A stretch of 64,000 nucleotides of DNA. It comes from Alphaproteobacteria bacterium UBA828 (GTDB taxonomy: Bacteria > Pseudomonadota > Alphaproteobacteria > UBA828). Positions 1 through 8,945 of the stretch are shown here, piece by piece. The DNA lies in the NCBI GenBank assembly GCA_002296185.1, contig DBHM01000006.1, forward strand, positions 1-64,000, read 5' to 3'. The position numbers and the translations under genes were made by a program. The first letter of the stretch is position 1. Each line of letters starts with the position of its first letter. The notes below the pieces were generated by a model that was not told the origin of the DNA, made no database searches, and saw only the letters and a list, made by a program, of their open reading frames with translations.

Positions 1-279
1 TCTATAGAAAATTGGAGCTGGCCTAGCAGTGAAATAAGCTGGATATGGGTAATCTTAGTCGGTGCTTCAGCTCTATCAGGTCATTATTGTATGACACGCG
101 CTTTCCAACTTGCTGATGCTTCTAGAGTAGTGCCAATTGACTTTTTGAGATTACCGATAATAGCTATCATTGGATATCTTGCATACTCTGAGATAATTGA
201 AATCTGGGTAATTATTGGGGCATTACTTATTATCGGGGGAAACTATTTAAATGTACGCTTATCACCTTCAATAAAATAA
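1..279 (+). CDS. EamA/DMT-family transporter, C-terminal part (cut by window edge)
   Basis: The reading frame is open from the first base, so the gene begins before the window and only its last 92 residues are here. They contain at least three hydrophobic segments (around WIWVILVGASAL, LPIIAIIGYLAY and WVIIGALLIIGGNYLNV), matching the last helices of a ten-helix EamA drug/metabolite exporter. The run CMTRAFQLADAS followed by a proline-containing helix and the final IIGGNYLNVR is typical of the second EamA repeat in proteobacterial members. The family exports small metabolites across the inner membrane; the substrate cannot be told. An internal ATG at base 91 is not a start, because hydrophobic coding sequence continues upstream of it. 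Confidence 0.75.
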   Translation, partial: SIENWSWPSSEISWIWVILVGASALSGHYCMTRAFQLADASRVVPIDFLRLPIIAIIGYLAYSEIIEIWVIIGALLIIGGNYLNVRLSPSIK

Positions 280-322
280 GAGTTAATGATATACCTTTGA
301 ATACTCAACAAAAGGTAAAACT

Positions 323-991
323 ATGAGTGACAATAAGCTAAAAGGTATAATTGTCAGGGTTACTCCCCTTCAGCAAAACTGCTCTATTATATGGTGCTCA
401 GCAACAAACAATGCAGCAATAGTTGACCCTGGTGGAGATATCGAAGAACTTTTAAAAGTTATAAAGTCTCAGAATTTAGAAGTAAAAAATATTTTTATAA
501 CGCACGCCCACATAGATCATGCTGGAGCTGCAGCAGAGATATCAGAGAAACTTGATGCTCCCATAATTGGCCCACATAAAGAAGATTTATTTTTGATTGA
601 TCAACTTGAAGAATCTGGCCAACAATATGGTATACCAGGAGCTAGGGCATTTGAACCATCCCGCTGGCTGGAAGACGGAGACAAAGTAGAATTAGGAGAA
701 CTTCATCTAGATGTGTACCACTGTCCAGGCCACACACCTGGCCATGTCATTTTTCACCATCCAGAATCGCAATTAGCTCTTGTTGGAGATGTTATATTTA
801 GTGGTTCAATTGGTAGAACAGATTTTCCACGTGGTGATTTCGAATCACTTATAAAATCAATTACCTCTAAATTGTGGCCTTTAGGAAATGAGACTCAATT
901 CATTCCAGGTCACGGAGAGCCCTCTACGTTTGGCAAAGAACGAGCAAGCAATCCCTATGTTTCTGATCTTATTATGAGTTCTAAAAATTAA
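323..991 (+). CDS. MBL-fold metallo-hydrolase, glyoxalase II-like
   Basis: A 222-residue metallo-beta-lactamase-fold protein. The zinc motif HxHxDH is at residues 61-66 (THAHIDHAG), followed by CPGHTPGH, an Asp in LVGDVIFSGSIGR and a final His in FIPGHGEPS, which together form a complete dinuclear metal site. The length and the GSIGRTDFPRGD segment match the YcbL/GloB-like branch, whose members hydrolyse thioesters such as S-lactoylglutathione in the cytosol. It lacks the C-terminal substrate domain of classical GloB, so the exact thioester is uncertain. It stands alone between the transporter end and a convergent SDR gene. Confidence 0.85.
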   Translation: MSDNKLKGIIVRVTPLQQNCSIIWCSATNNAAIVDPGGDIEELLKVIKSQNLEVKNIFITHAHIDHAGAAAEISEKLDAPIIGPHKEDLFLIDQLEESGQQYGIPGARAFEPSRWLEDGDKVELGELHLDVYHCPGHTPGHVIFHHPESQLALVGDVIFSGSIGRTDFPRGDFESLIKSITSKLWPLGNETQFIPGHGEPSTFGKERASNPYVSDLIMSSKN

Positions 992-1021
992 GTTATAATT
1001 CTGATTTATTTCATTAATCAT

Positions 1022-1768
1022 CTAGACCATAACATCTCCACCGTTCATATTCATTGATGCGCCTACATAGTTCGACCCCCCATCTGAAGCCAGAAGGAGA
1101 ACTGTGGGTACAACCTCATTAACATTCCCTGGTCTTCCTATAGGTAAAGAGCGTTCCTTTGCAGCTCGCCATTCTTCTGGAATATCCATATAAAGAGGCG
1201 TATCTATAGGGCCAGGACAAATAGAATTTACTGTAATACCGTAATCAATAAGTTCATATGCTAGTGCTCGCGAGAAAGATAAAACCCCTCCCTTAGAAGC
1301 ACAATAATGTACCATTGTTGGCGCACCTTTGTGAGCAAGCTGTGAAGAAAAATTTATTATTCTCCCCCACCCCTTTCCCTTCATTCCTTTTATTACCTCG
1401 CGTGAACAAAGAAACATAGACCGCAAATTGACTCTGATCATATTATCCCAAAGATCTAAACTCATGTCCTCAAGAAGAGAGGTAGTATCTATTCCGGCAT
1501 TATTAACAAGAATATCAACTTCACCGAGTGACCCTCTCACCTTAGAAAAAGCATCTGGGACAGAAATTTCATTTCCTACATCAGCCTCTATAGAAATAGC
1601 TATACCACCACGCCCTTTAATATTTTCAGACACCTTTTCAACAGCATCAATATCTTGGTCAATGAGAGCAACAGACGCTCCTTCATCAGCAAATGCTTGA
1701 GCTACACCTTGCCCTAGTCCACTACCAGCCCCTGTAACAACAGCAATTTTTCCCTGCAAAATACTCAT
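1022..1768 (-). CDS. SDR-family NAD(P)-dependent oxidoreductase (FabG-like)
   Basis: A 248-residue classical short-chain dehydrogenase/reductase. The cofactor motif TGAGSGLG is near residue 12, the NNAG motif follows, and the catalytic set Ser (NFSSQL) and YxxxK (YCASK) is present. The C-terminal half carries SICPGPIDTPL and ends with NGGD, as in FabG-like enzymes. The ATG is preceded by AGGAGAA, a good ribosome binding site. It could reduce a 3-oxoacyl substrate or oxidise an alcohol; nothing nearby fixes the substrate. The next minus-strand gene upstream is an alpha/beta hydrolase 76 bp away. Confidence 0.88.
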   Translation of the reverse strand: MSILQGKIAVVTGAGSGLGQGVAQAFADEGASVALIDQDIDAVEKVSENIKGRGGIAISIEADVGNEISVPDAFSKVRGSLGEVDILVNNAGIDTTSLLEDMSLDLWDNMIRVNLRSMFLCSREVIKGMKGKGWGRIINFSSQLAHKGAPTMVHYCASKGGVLSFSRALAYELIDYGITVNSICPGPIDTPLYMDIPEEWRAAKERSLPIGRPGNVNEVVPTVLLLASDGGSNYVGASMNMNGGDVMV

Positions 1769-1844
1769 AGTGATTTCTCCTATTCAGGATTAGAATCTAA
1801 ATTAATTCTATTAAAAATATGTTTAGTCAAAATATTTATGTATA

Positions 1845-2672
1845 CTATTTAATTTTTTTCTTTGCTTTTTTAAGAAACTTTATCGTTGCACTAATTGTTT
1901 CCTCTGGACACTCAACAAGATCAGCATGACCAATATCTTTATACACCTTTAGTTCACAGTCTTTAATATTTTCAGCTACCCACTTTGAACCTGCGCCCTT
2001 TGGTCCAGTATACATTGGTGTCAACATATCTCGTGAAGCAGTAATTATTAGAGTTGGGTTCTTAATTTTTTTTACATCTTTTCTAAGATCCATATTCTCC
2101 ATAGCGAGGCACGCTTGCACCACAGTTTGGGGGGAGTTTAACCCAACGACTGTACGGACCATATCTATTAGACCACTTCCATCAGGTCCATCAAGAAAAT
2201 CAGCTCCAACAGCTTGTGTTACAACGTGATCAGCAAACTCAGGACTACAACCCCAGCTTGTTGCCATATGACGCCAGGTCCTAAACATTATTTTTCTCAT
2301 AGTGTCACACTTTGCAAAAGCACAGTCACTAACTACACCAATACAACGATCTGGGTATTTTGCAGCAAACTTTAGAGCGATCATACCACCAGCAGATGTA
2401 CCCATAACATGTGACCTCTCAATGTTCAGAGAATCAAGCAAGGCCGCCAAATCATCTGCCCAAAGATCTAAATCGTAGGACTGTAACGGTCTATCTGACT
2501 GCCCATACCCACGCTGATCATATGAAATTAATTGAAAATGCTTTGAAAGTCCCTCCCAAACCATTCCAAAATTTTGTCTACCGAATAAGGACCCTCCAAT
2601 TAACGCTAAAGGCTCGCCTTTACCCATTAGTTCATAGTAAATATTTATTCCGTTTGCTGATACCTTTGGCAT
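1845..2672 (-). CDS. alpha/beta hydrolase
   Basis: A 275-residue alpha/beta-hydrolase-fold protein without signal peptide. The nucleophile elbow GTSAGG places the catalytic Ser at residue 93; the acid is probably in ASRDMLTP and the catalytic His in IGHADLVE near the C-terminus. The N-terminal strand pattern (NGINIYYELMGKGEPL, then YDQRGYGQSDRP) is that of the 3-oxoadipate enol-lactonase/haloperoxidase-like group. Substrate unknown: ester, lactone or C-C hydrolase are all possible. The C-terminus is lysine-rich (KKAKKKIK). The start has AGGGGGA upstream. It is transcribed away from the acyl-CoA synthetase gene across a 211 bp intergenic stretch. Confidence 0.85.
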   Translation of the reverse strand: MPKVSANGINIYYELMGKGEPLALIGGSLFGRQNFGMVWEGLSKHFQLISYDQRGYGQSDRPLQSYDLDLWADDLAALLDSLNIERSHVMGTSAGGMIALKFAAKYPDRCIGVVSDCAFAKCDTMRKIMFRTWRHMATSWGCSPEFADHVVTQAVGADFLDGPDGSGLIDMVRTVVGLNSPQTVVQACLAMENMDLRKDVKKIKNPTLIITASRDMLTPMYTGPKGAGSKWVAENIKDCELKVYKDIGHADLVECPEETISATIKFLKKAKKKIK

Positions 2673-2883
2673 AATTATGTCCCCCTATTTATTTATATAC
2701 GTCCAATCAAGAAATTATTGATAATCAATAAAGATAGAATAATTCATTTAGTTACTAAATAATATGTTATAAATTATTAGCCTTTATTTTTAATATAAAA
2801 AATAAGTCGCAATTTAACATCAGAGTTCCAATGACTAAAGACACTATTTCAAATATAGTTAAGTTAAAAATTCGGTATCCGAG

Positions 2884-4512
2884 ATGATCAACAGTAACTC
2901 ACAATGCGATACCATAGGTCTTTTACCATGGCATGCAGCAAAACTTTTTGGAGATCAAGAAGCTTTATACTTTGAGGGAAAACGATGGAATTTTAAAGAA
3001 TTTTCCAAAGAAGTTGATGTTGTTGCTAAAGGACTGTTATCGCTAGGAATAAAGCCTCAAGACAAAGTTGCCCTGTGGATGGTTAATCGTGCAGAATGGC
3101 TTTTTTTAATGTACGCCACAGCTAAAATTGGTGCAATCTTGGTTCCACTTAACACACGTTATCGTTCTGAAGATGTAGCATATGCAGTCAAACAATCAGA
3201 AAGTATAGTCTGGATTGTGCAAGCTCAATCAGGACCAATTAATTTTTTAGATATGGTCTGTAAAAATCTTATAAATGTTAACAATTCAGAACAAGGTCCT
3301 AGATGGAAGAAATTCCCAAATCTAAGTAAGGTCGTGATATTTAATGGGCCAACAAAACCCAATATGATGAATTGGGAAAAAATGTTAAAAAATGGAAAGA
3401 AAATATCAGAATCGACCCTAAATCAAAGGGCGCATGCGGTTAAAGAGAAAGATACATTCCTAATTGCTTACACCTCGGGAACTACCGGTAGTCCAAAAGG
3501 TGTTATGCATTGCCATAAGGTAATTAAGAATACAGCAGATAGGATTAATAGACTCAGAATTACTAACGATGATGTCATATTAAATAGCCTTCCCATGTTT
3601 CATCTATACGGCTACGGAGAGGGTGCAATAACGTCTATCATTAGCGGAGCAAAGCAGGTACTTACGGAGACCTTTAACGCTAATGAGAATTTAACCCTAA
3701 TCGAACAAGAATCGGTGACTATTATTCATGGATTTGATACGCACTATAAAGATATGATGGATAAACAGCTATCTAATCCCAGAATAATATCAAGCTTAAG
3801 GCTTGGGACCTTTCCATCAGGCGCACCAAATTCTATTAGTATAGCACATAAAGCACAAAAAGAGCTGGTCCAAACAGTATCAGGTTGGGGCATGACCGAA
3901 ACTTGGGCATTTGCAACCATATCTAATCCTGAAGACACAGAAGAACAACGTTGTCAGGCATCGGGATATCCTTTGCCAGGCATAGAAATACGTATAGTTA
4001 ATCCAGAAGATGGCAAAGATGTTGAAATTGGAAATCAAGGTGAGCTATGGGTAAAGAGCTATATGAATATGAAGGGTTATTTTAATAAACCGCTAGAAAC
4101 TCAAGAAGTTTTGACCAAAGATGGATGGTTAAGAACTGGGGATACCGCCATAATCCGCTCAGATGGCCATTTACAGTTTCTCGGTAGGTTCAAAGATATG
4201 TTAAAAGTGGGAGGTGAGAATGTTTCATCTTTAGAGATAGAAGCTTTTCTAAAAGGAATTAATGGGGTTGATCAAGTGGCGTTGGTTGGATTGCCAGATG
4301 ATAGACTACATGAAGTACCAGTAGCTATTATCGTTCCTGTAGAAAAATTTGAAATAACCATCGAAGATATCCAAATCTATTGCCGTAACCGTATAGCTAG
4401 TTTTAAAATACCTCACTATTTAATCTGTGTTGATAAATTACCAATGACACCTACAGGCAAAGTTCAAAAACACATATTAAGAGAACTTGCTATAAAGAGA
4501 TTAAAAACCTGA
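2884..4512 (+). CDS. AMP-binding acyl-CoA synthetase
   Basis: A 542-residue ANL-superfamily adenylate-forming enzyme that activates a carboxylic acid with ATP and loads it on CoA. Visible motifs are the phosphate loop YTSGTTGSPKGV, the aromatic/adenine segment GWGMTETWAF, the hinge segment LRTGDTAIIRSDGHLQFLGR followed by FKDMLKVGGENV, and the C-terminal catalytic Lys in PMTPTGKVQ. Length and order match medium/long-chain fatty-acid-CoA ligases (FadD-like). It precedes pxpABC by 56 bp on the same strand, but there is no known mechanistic link to 5-oxoproline cleavage, so shared transcription may be coincidental. The acid substrate is unknown. Confidence 0.9.
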   Translation: MINSNSQCDTIGLLPWHAAKLFGDQEALYFEGKRWNFKEFSKEVDVVAKGLLSLGIKPQDKVALWMVNRAEWLFLMYATAKIGAILVPLNTRYRSEDVAYAVKQSESIVWIVQAQSGPINFLDMVCKNLINVNNSEQGPRWKKFPNLSKVVIFNGPTKPNMMNWEKMLKNGKKISESTLNQRAHAVKEKDTFLIAYTSGTTGSPKGVMHCHKVIKNTADRINRLRITNDDVILNSLPMFHLYGYGEGAITSIISGAKQVLTETFNANENLTLIEQESVTIIHGFDTHYKDMMDKQLSNPRIISSLRLGTFPSGAPNSISIAHKAQKELVQTVSGWGMTETWAFATISNPEDTEEQRCQASGYPLPGIEIRIVNPEDGKDVEIGNQGELWVKSYMNMKGYFNKPLETQEVLTKDGWLRTGDTAIIRSDGHLQFLGRFKDMLKVGGENVSSLEIEAFLKGINGVDQVALVGLPDDRLHEVPVAIIVPVEKFEITIEDIQIYCRNRIASFKIPHYLICVDKLPMTPTGKVQKHILRELAIKRLKT

Positions 4513-4568
4513 TAAAATACATTCTAACCAATTCTGTTAATCTACCATCAAGTTATAGGGGAATACTA

Positions 4569-5330
4569 ATGAGTAAAAGCTTTGATATAAATATAGATTG
4601 TGGAGAAAGTCTAGGAAATTGGGTTATGGGTGCAGATGAAGCACTAATGCCACATGTAACAACAGCCAATGTTGCATGTGGGTTTCATGCTGGTGATCCA
4701 ATTACTATGCAAAATACTATTAGATTAGCAAAAAATAATAATGTAGCTGTCGGTGCTCACCCCGGGCTCCCCGACTTGCTTGGATTTGGTAGACGCGTTA
4801 TGTCATTAACTCCGGCAGAGATATACGCAATGACAGTATTCCAGGTCGGCTCATTAAAAGCAATGCTAGCTACAGAGTCCATGAATCTTCATCATGTGAA
4901 GCCTCATGGGGCACTGTATCTAATGTTGAGTAAAGATGAAGAACTTGGAGAAGCATTTTGCAAAGCAATTATAGATACCAGTGAAAATCCTACGATATAT
5001 TACCCAGCTCCAACTGAGCAACACGCCGTAATACAGGCTGCCAAACGAGCAGGAATTAAAATAGTTGGCGAATTATATTTTGATCTTGGCTACGCTGATG
5101 ATGGTTCTTTAATAGTCAAACGTGCTAATGAGGGTGCCGATTTAGAAGATACATTAAAACGGCTGGAGTATTTTCTGTCTAACAATGAAGTAATTGCAGA
5201 AAGCGGCGCAAAAGTAAAACTTGAAGCTACCAGCATATGCCTACACGGAGATGGCCCTAATGCTGTCGATCTTGCAAAGACCATAGGAGATGGTCTAAGG
5301 AATAATGGTTATGAGCTCGCCCCGCTGTAA
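4569..5330 (+). CDS. pxpA: 5-oxoprolinase subunit PxpA (LamB/YcsF family)
   Basis: A 253-residue LamB/YcsF-family protein. The N-terminal block NIDCGESLG and the ANVACGFHAGDP segment are the family signatures, and VGAHPGLPD follows. In Escherichia coli and Bacillus, PxpA works with PxpB and PxpC to hydrolyse ATP and open the lactam ring of 5-oxo-L-proline to glutamate, a metabolite-repair reaction. All three genes are adjacent here in the order A-B-C, so the complex is complete. A stretch with AGGGG lies before the ATG. Cytosolic. Confidence 0.95.
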   Translation: MSKSFDINIDCGESLGNWVMGADEALMPHVTTANVACGFHAGDPITMQNTIRLAKNNNVAVGAHPGLPDLLGFGRRVMSLTPAEIYAMTVFQVGSLKAMLATESMNLHHVKPHGALYLMLSKDEELGEAFCKAIIDTSENPTIYYPAPTEQHAVIQAAKRAGIKIVGELYFDLGYADDGSLIVKRANEGADLEDTLKRLEYFLSNNEVIAESGAKVKLEATSICLHGDGPNAVDLAKTIGDGLRNNGYELAPL

Positions 5331-5377
5331 AATATTAGAATTTAAAAAAACTTATAATTACTTGAATCAGAATTATT

Positions 5378-6256
5378 GTGATTTACAAAAAACCTAGATT
5401 TTCTCCCGGTGGGGATTGTTTTCTAATGATTGAGTTTGGTGACGATGGCGCGCTTGAACTCAACTTCATGGCCCTTGGTCTAATGCAGGCTATAGAACAA
5501 TCTGAAATAGCTGGGATAATTGATAGTATACCTTCTTATAACTCACTTTTATTGGAATACGAACCAGATAAAATAAAACTTCCAGACCTTACTGAAGAAA
5601 TTCAAAACATTTTTGATAGCTTGGGTCCAATAAGTGACATAGAAATTAATAGTAGACTGGCATATCTTCCCTGCTGCTATCTTGATCCGTGGACAAAGGC
5701 AGCCATAGAAGATTATTGCCTGAAAGTAAATGAACGCGAGTTTGACCCTGATTTCGTTGCACGTATAAATGGTTTGGAGGACAAACATGAGCTAGTGAGA
5801 GTACACTCTAACACCGAGCATTGGGTGGCAAGTATTATGGCACTTCCTGGATGCGCACTTATGCGCCCCCTTGACCCAAGATGTTTGCTTGTCTCTCCAA
5901 AGTATAACCCCCCACGATTATGGACTCCAGCTAATGCAGTGTGCACAGGAGGTATGTCTACATCGATTCACACACTAAGAGTACCAGGCGGATATAACCT
6001 TATTGGCCGTACCCCTGTCCCAGTATATGAAGCTAACCCTACTTCGGATGCCTTCCGAAACGGAGTTTCACTTCTTCAACCTGGAGACCGAGTCAAATTT
6101 GTTCCTATCAGCGTCGAGGAATATAAATATATACGTTCACAAGTTAGATCAGATTCATATCAATATAATACAACTGATTATTCTAAGTTTTCAGTAAAGG
6201 AATGGGAGAAATGGTCTTTGTCTCTAACTAATCAAGGAAATACTAATGACCTATGA
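5378..6256 (+). CDS. pxpB: 5-oxoprolinase subunit PxpB (KipI/allophanate hydrolase subunit 1 family)
   Basis: A 292-residue carboxyltransferase domain 1 protein beginning with GTG. The C-terminal part has the expected MALPGCALMRPLDPR, TPANAVCTGGMSTSIH and PGGYNLIGRTP segments. It is longer than E. coli PxpB (about 220 residues), mainly through an inserted middle stretch (about residues 105-150), a form also seen in urea-carboxylase-like relatives. It overlaps pxpC by 11 bp, indicating translational coupling. Function is inferred from its position between pxpA and pxpC: the ATP-dependent 5-oxoprolinase complex. Confidence 0.92.
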   Translation: MIYKKPRFSPGGDCFLMIEFGDDGALELNFMALGLMQAIEQSEIAGIIDSIPSYNSLLLEYEPDKIKLPDLTEEIQNIFDSLGPISDIEINSRLAYLPCCYLDPWTKAAIEDYCLKVNEREFDPDFVARINGLEDKHELVRVHSNTEHWVASIMALPGCALMRPLDPRCLLVSPKYNPPRLWTPANAVCTGGMSTSIHTLRVPGGYNLIGRTPVPVYEANPTSDAFRNGVSLLQPGDRVKFVPISVEEYKYIRSQVRSDSYQYNTTDYSKFSVKEWEKWSLSLTNQGNTNDL

Positions 6257-7226
6257 CTTAGAAGTCATTAAACCTGGGCTTGAAACGACAATTCAAGATT
6301 GGCCAGGTTTAAAGGGTGGCTTCAAATACGGTTTCAATAGATCCGGACCAATAGATCACTATTCATTCCGCATGGCTAATCTACTAGTAGGAAATCACCC
6401 CGGAGCACCAGGACTTGAGGTGCAGTTTATAGGACCGACTATTCGTTTCCTTTCTTCGCAGAAATTCGCGGTTACCGGCGCTGATATGGAAGCCAGCCTA
6501 GACGGTAATCCCCTACCCCTATGGGAAACACTTTCAGCGGAAGCGGGGCAAATACTCACCTTAGGGTCAGCAATAAAAGGAGCAAGATCTTATATAGCCT
6601 TTTCAGGTGGACTTAAGGCTAATTATTTTCTCGGATCTTACTCTACCCATACAATAGCTGAGGCAGGAGGATTTGATGGAAAGAAACTAGAGAAAGGGAA
6701 TAAAATAACCATAAACCCCTCAAGTGTAATAGAAAAACTAACTCTACCAGATAAATATCAATCTATGTTTTCAAATAATGGCCAATGGATAATTGAAATC
6801 GTACTTGGCCCTTCTAATGATTGGCTGAGTGAGGAAGGCATTGAGCTGTTTATCAACACCGATTGGATTGTTTCTCCTCGCTCTAACCGTATGGGAATTA
6901 GGCTCGAAGGGCCGTCATTAAAATTTTCTGAGAGAGCAAAAAATAAAGCACCAGAACACGGCTCGCACCCATCAAACTGCGTAGATATAGGTTATCCATT
7001 TGGTGGAATAAATATTTGCGGAGATACTCCTGTCGTTCTCTTAAACGAAGGCTTAACTGGAGGAGGGTTTATCATACCATTTACAGTTGCAAGCTGTTCT
7101 CTCCCAAAACTAGCACAAGCTCGGCCACACGAAATTTTTAAGTTCAAAATTATATCAGTTGAAGAGGCACAAAACATTAGAAAAAATATTAATACGCTTT
7201 GTGAATCTAAGACCTTAAAATCATAA
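6246..7226 (+). CDS. pxpC: 5-oxoprolinase subunit PxpC (KipA/biotin-dependent carboxyltransferase family)
   Basis: A 326-residue carboxyltransferase domain 2 protein. It opens with the family pattern KPGLETTIQDWPG, followed by GFNRSGPIDHYSFRMANLLVGN and later RSNRMGIRLEGP and GGFIIPFTVAS. It completes the PxpABC complex, which converts 5-oxoproline plus ATP to glutamate. The start overlaps the pxpB stop. It converges with the amidase gene 17 bp downstream, with no obvious hairpin terminator between them. Confidence 0.94.
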   Translation: MTYDLEVIKPGLETTIQDWPGLKGGFKYGFNRSGPIDHYSFRMANLLVGNHPGAPGLEVQFIGPTIRFLSSQKFAVTGADMEASLDGNPLPLWETLSAEAGQILTLGSAIKGARSYIAFSGGLKANYFLGSYSTHTIAEAGGFDGKKLEKGNKITINPSSVIEKLTLPDKYQSMFSNNGQWIIEIVLGPSNDWLSEEGIELFINTDWIVSPRSNRMGIRLEGPSLKFSERAKNKAPEHGSHPSNCVDIGYPFGGINICGDTPVVLLNEGLTGGGFIIPFTVASCSLPKLAQARPHEIFKFKIISVEEAQNIRKNINTLCESKTLKS

Positions 7227-7243
7227 CTTTAATTATTATCAAT

Positions 7244-8635
7244 TTAGTTCGGCTTTGAGTCTGACCAATCGCGAGCAGTTTGGAATATATAACCAGCGCG
7301 ACAAAGAAGACTTTCGCTCAAAGGTGAACCCATAAATTGTATTCCTATGGGGGCCCCATTCCCGTCAAAGCCTGCAGGCAATGAAATAGTAGGATTACCA
7401 GTTAAGTCAGCAATTGAAGTATATTTAATAAGACGTTCAACTGCATCCGCTGACTCCCCAATTTTAGCAAACTCAGCGACTGTAGGAATAGGATCAGGAA
7501 GAGTTAAGGTCATAATTAAGTCAACATCTTGATGTATTTTTTGCATCGCCCCACATAATTCTTTGCGGTGAATCGTTGCTTGAGCATACTCTGGCCCCGA
7601 TATCTGCTCTCCGGCCTCTAAAAAACCACGTAATGTATCTGAATACTCATCAGCCCGGGAGGGAAATGTATTGCTATGAGCTACGACAGCTTCGGCAACA
7701 CAAAGAGGTACCCATCCCCTAACAGCATCATCCGTATTTGGCATAGAAAACTCAACAATCTTCGCACCTGCTTTAGATAATGAATCTAATGCACTATGAA
7801 CAGCATCAGAAATAATTGAGTTTACACCGTTAGAACAATATGACTCGTCAAAACCAACCCTTAAACCTTCTACACCTTTATCTATTTCAGATAAATAGTC
7901 CGGAACCTTCGCGGTAAGTGAAGTGGGATCAGATGCGTCATGACCAGCTATCACAGACAGTATAGCCGCAACATCCTCAACCTTCCTGGCCATTGGACCA
8001 ACATGGTCTAAAGTATCAGATAGAGGGAAAATTCCAGACCTACTCACCCTCCCCCAGGTACCCTTAAGACCCACAATACCATTACAAAGAGAAGGAAAAC
8101 GAATTGACCCCCCTGTATCACTTCCCAAAGACCCATATGTCAAACCTGCTGCTACGGAAACACCAGACCCACTAGATGATGCTCCAGACCATCTATCATT
8201 TACCCACGGATTAACTGGCACAACAATATCTGGGTGATGCATTGCCAGAGCGCCTTCAGTCATTTGTAATTTTCCAAGCAAGATAGCTCCAGCTTCACGC
8301 AAACGAGATACAACGGTTGAATCTTCGGTAGGTATTCGATCTTGAAACATTGGCATTCCACAAGCTGTCAGAATTCCTTTAGTATCACAGAGATCCTTAA
8401 CAGCAATTGGAACCCCATGAAGAGGGCCCCTAATTTTACCTGATTGAATTTCAGTATCTGCTGTTTTGGCAGCTGAAATTGCCATCTCACTTATTACAGT
8501 CGCATATGAGTTATAGCGACGATCTAATCGCTCAATTCGTTCGAGAATATGGGAGGTGACATCAACAGAAGTGACCTCACCTGTTTGGATTTTTCTCCCC
8601 ACCTCGACTAACCCAAGAAAAGCTATATCATCCAT
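7244..8635 (-). CDS. amidase (amidase signature family)
   Basis: A 463-residue amidase-signature enzyme. The Ser-cisSer-Lys triad is visible: Lys in VAVKDLCDTKG, the serine-rich GASSSGSGVSVAAG and GSDTGGSIRFPS. The family hydrolyses C-N bonds of many amides; GatA proper needs GatB/GatC, which are absent, so this is a stand-alone amidase. I chose the ATG at 8635 because AGGTG stands six bases before it; an alternative ATG at 8653 would add six residues but has no clear ribosome binding site. It faces pxpABC convergently. Substrate unknown. Confidence 0.88.
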   Translation of the reverse strand: MDDIAFLGLVEVGRKIQTGEVTSVDVTSHILERIERLDRRYNSYATVISEMAISAAKTADTEIQSGKIRGPLHGVPIAVKDLCDTKGILTACGMPMFQDRIPTEDSTVVSRLREAGAILLGKLQMTEGALAMHHPDIVVPVNPWVNDRWSGASSSGSGVSVAAGLTYGSLGSDTGGSIRFPSLCNGIVGLKGTWGRVSRSGIFPLSDTLDHVGPMARKVEDVAAILSVIAGHDASDPTSLTAKVPDYLSEIDKGVEGLRVGFDESYCSNGVNSIISDAVHSALDSLSKAGAKIVEFSMPNTDDAVRGWVPLCVAEAVVAHSNTFPSRADEYSDTLRGFLEAGEQISGPEYAQATIHRKELCGAMQKIHQDVDLIMTLTLPDPIPTVAEFAKIGESADAVERLIKYTSIADLTGNPTISLPAGFDGNGAPIGIQFMGSPLSESLLCRAGYIFQTARDWSDSKPN

Positions 8636-8945
8636 ATCTGCACCTAGATTCATAAAAGGGGTTTTATATAAATTTTATTTAATAACCTAAAACACTTTTT
8701 TTAGATTATAAAGTCTATTAGCAATGCTTACCAACCCAGGGGTCAGGAATATGAATAATTTTGCTTAATTTATTTTTTCTTGTATAGTAGGATAGAACTA
8801 ACGACCTTATGTAAAATATTGGAGTATATACATTTATTAGAGTTTTCCGGGGATTTACTAGTAATTATTTAATATGGTTTCGCTAAATAGCTGATACCTA
8901 AATATATAAATATAGACCACTTTGTAAAATAGGGGGTACTAGGAA
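8636..8945. other. intergenic region between the divergent amidase and malate synthase genes
   Basis: About 310 bp of very AT-rich DNA that must hold the promoters of both divergent genes. A purine-rich AGGGGGTA stretch at about 8930 is the likely ribosome binding region for malate synthase. I saw no glycine riboswitch-like fold, tRNA or convincing small gene. Confidence 0.5.
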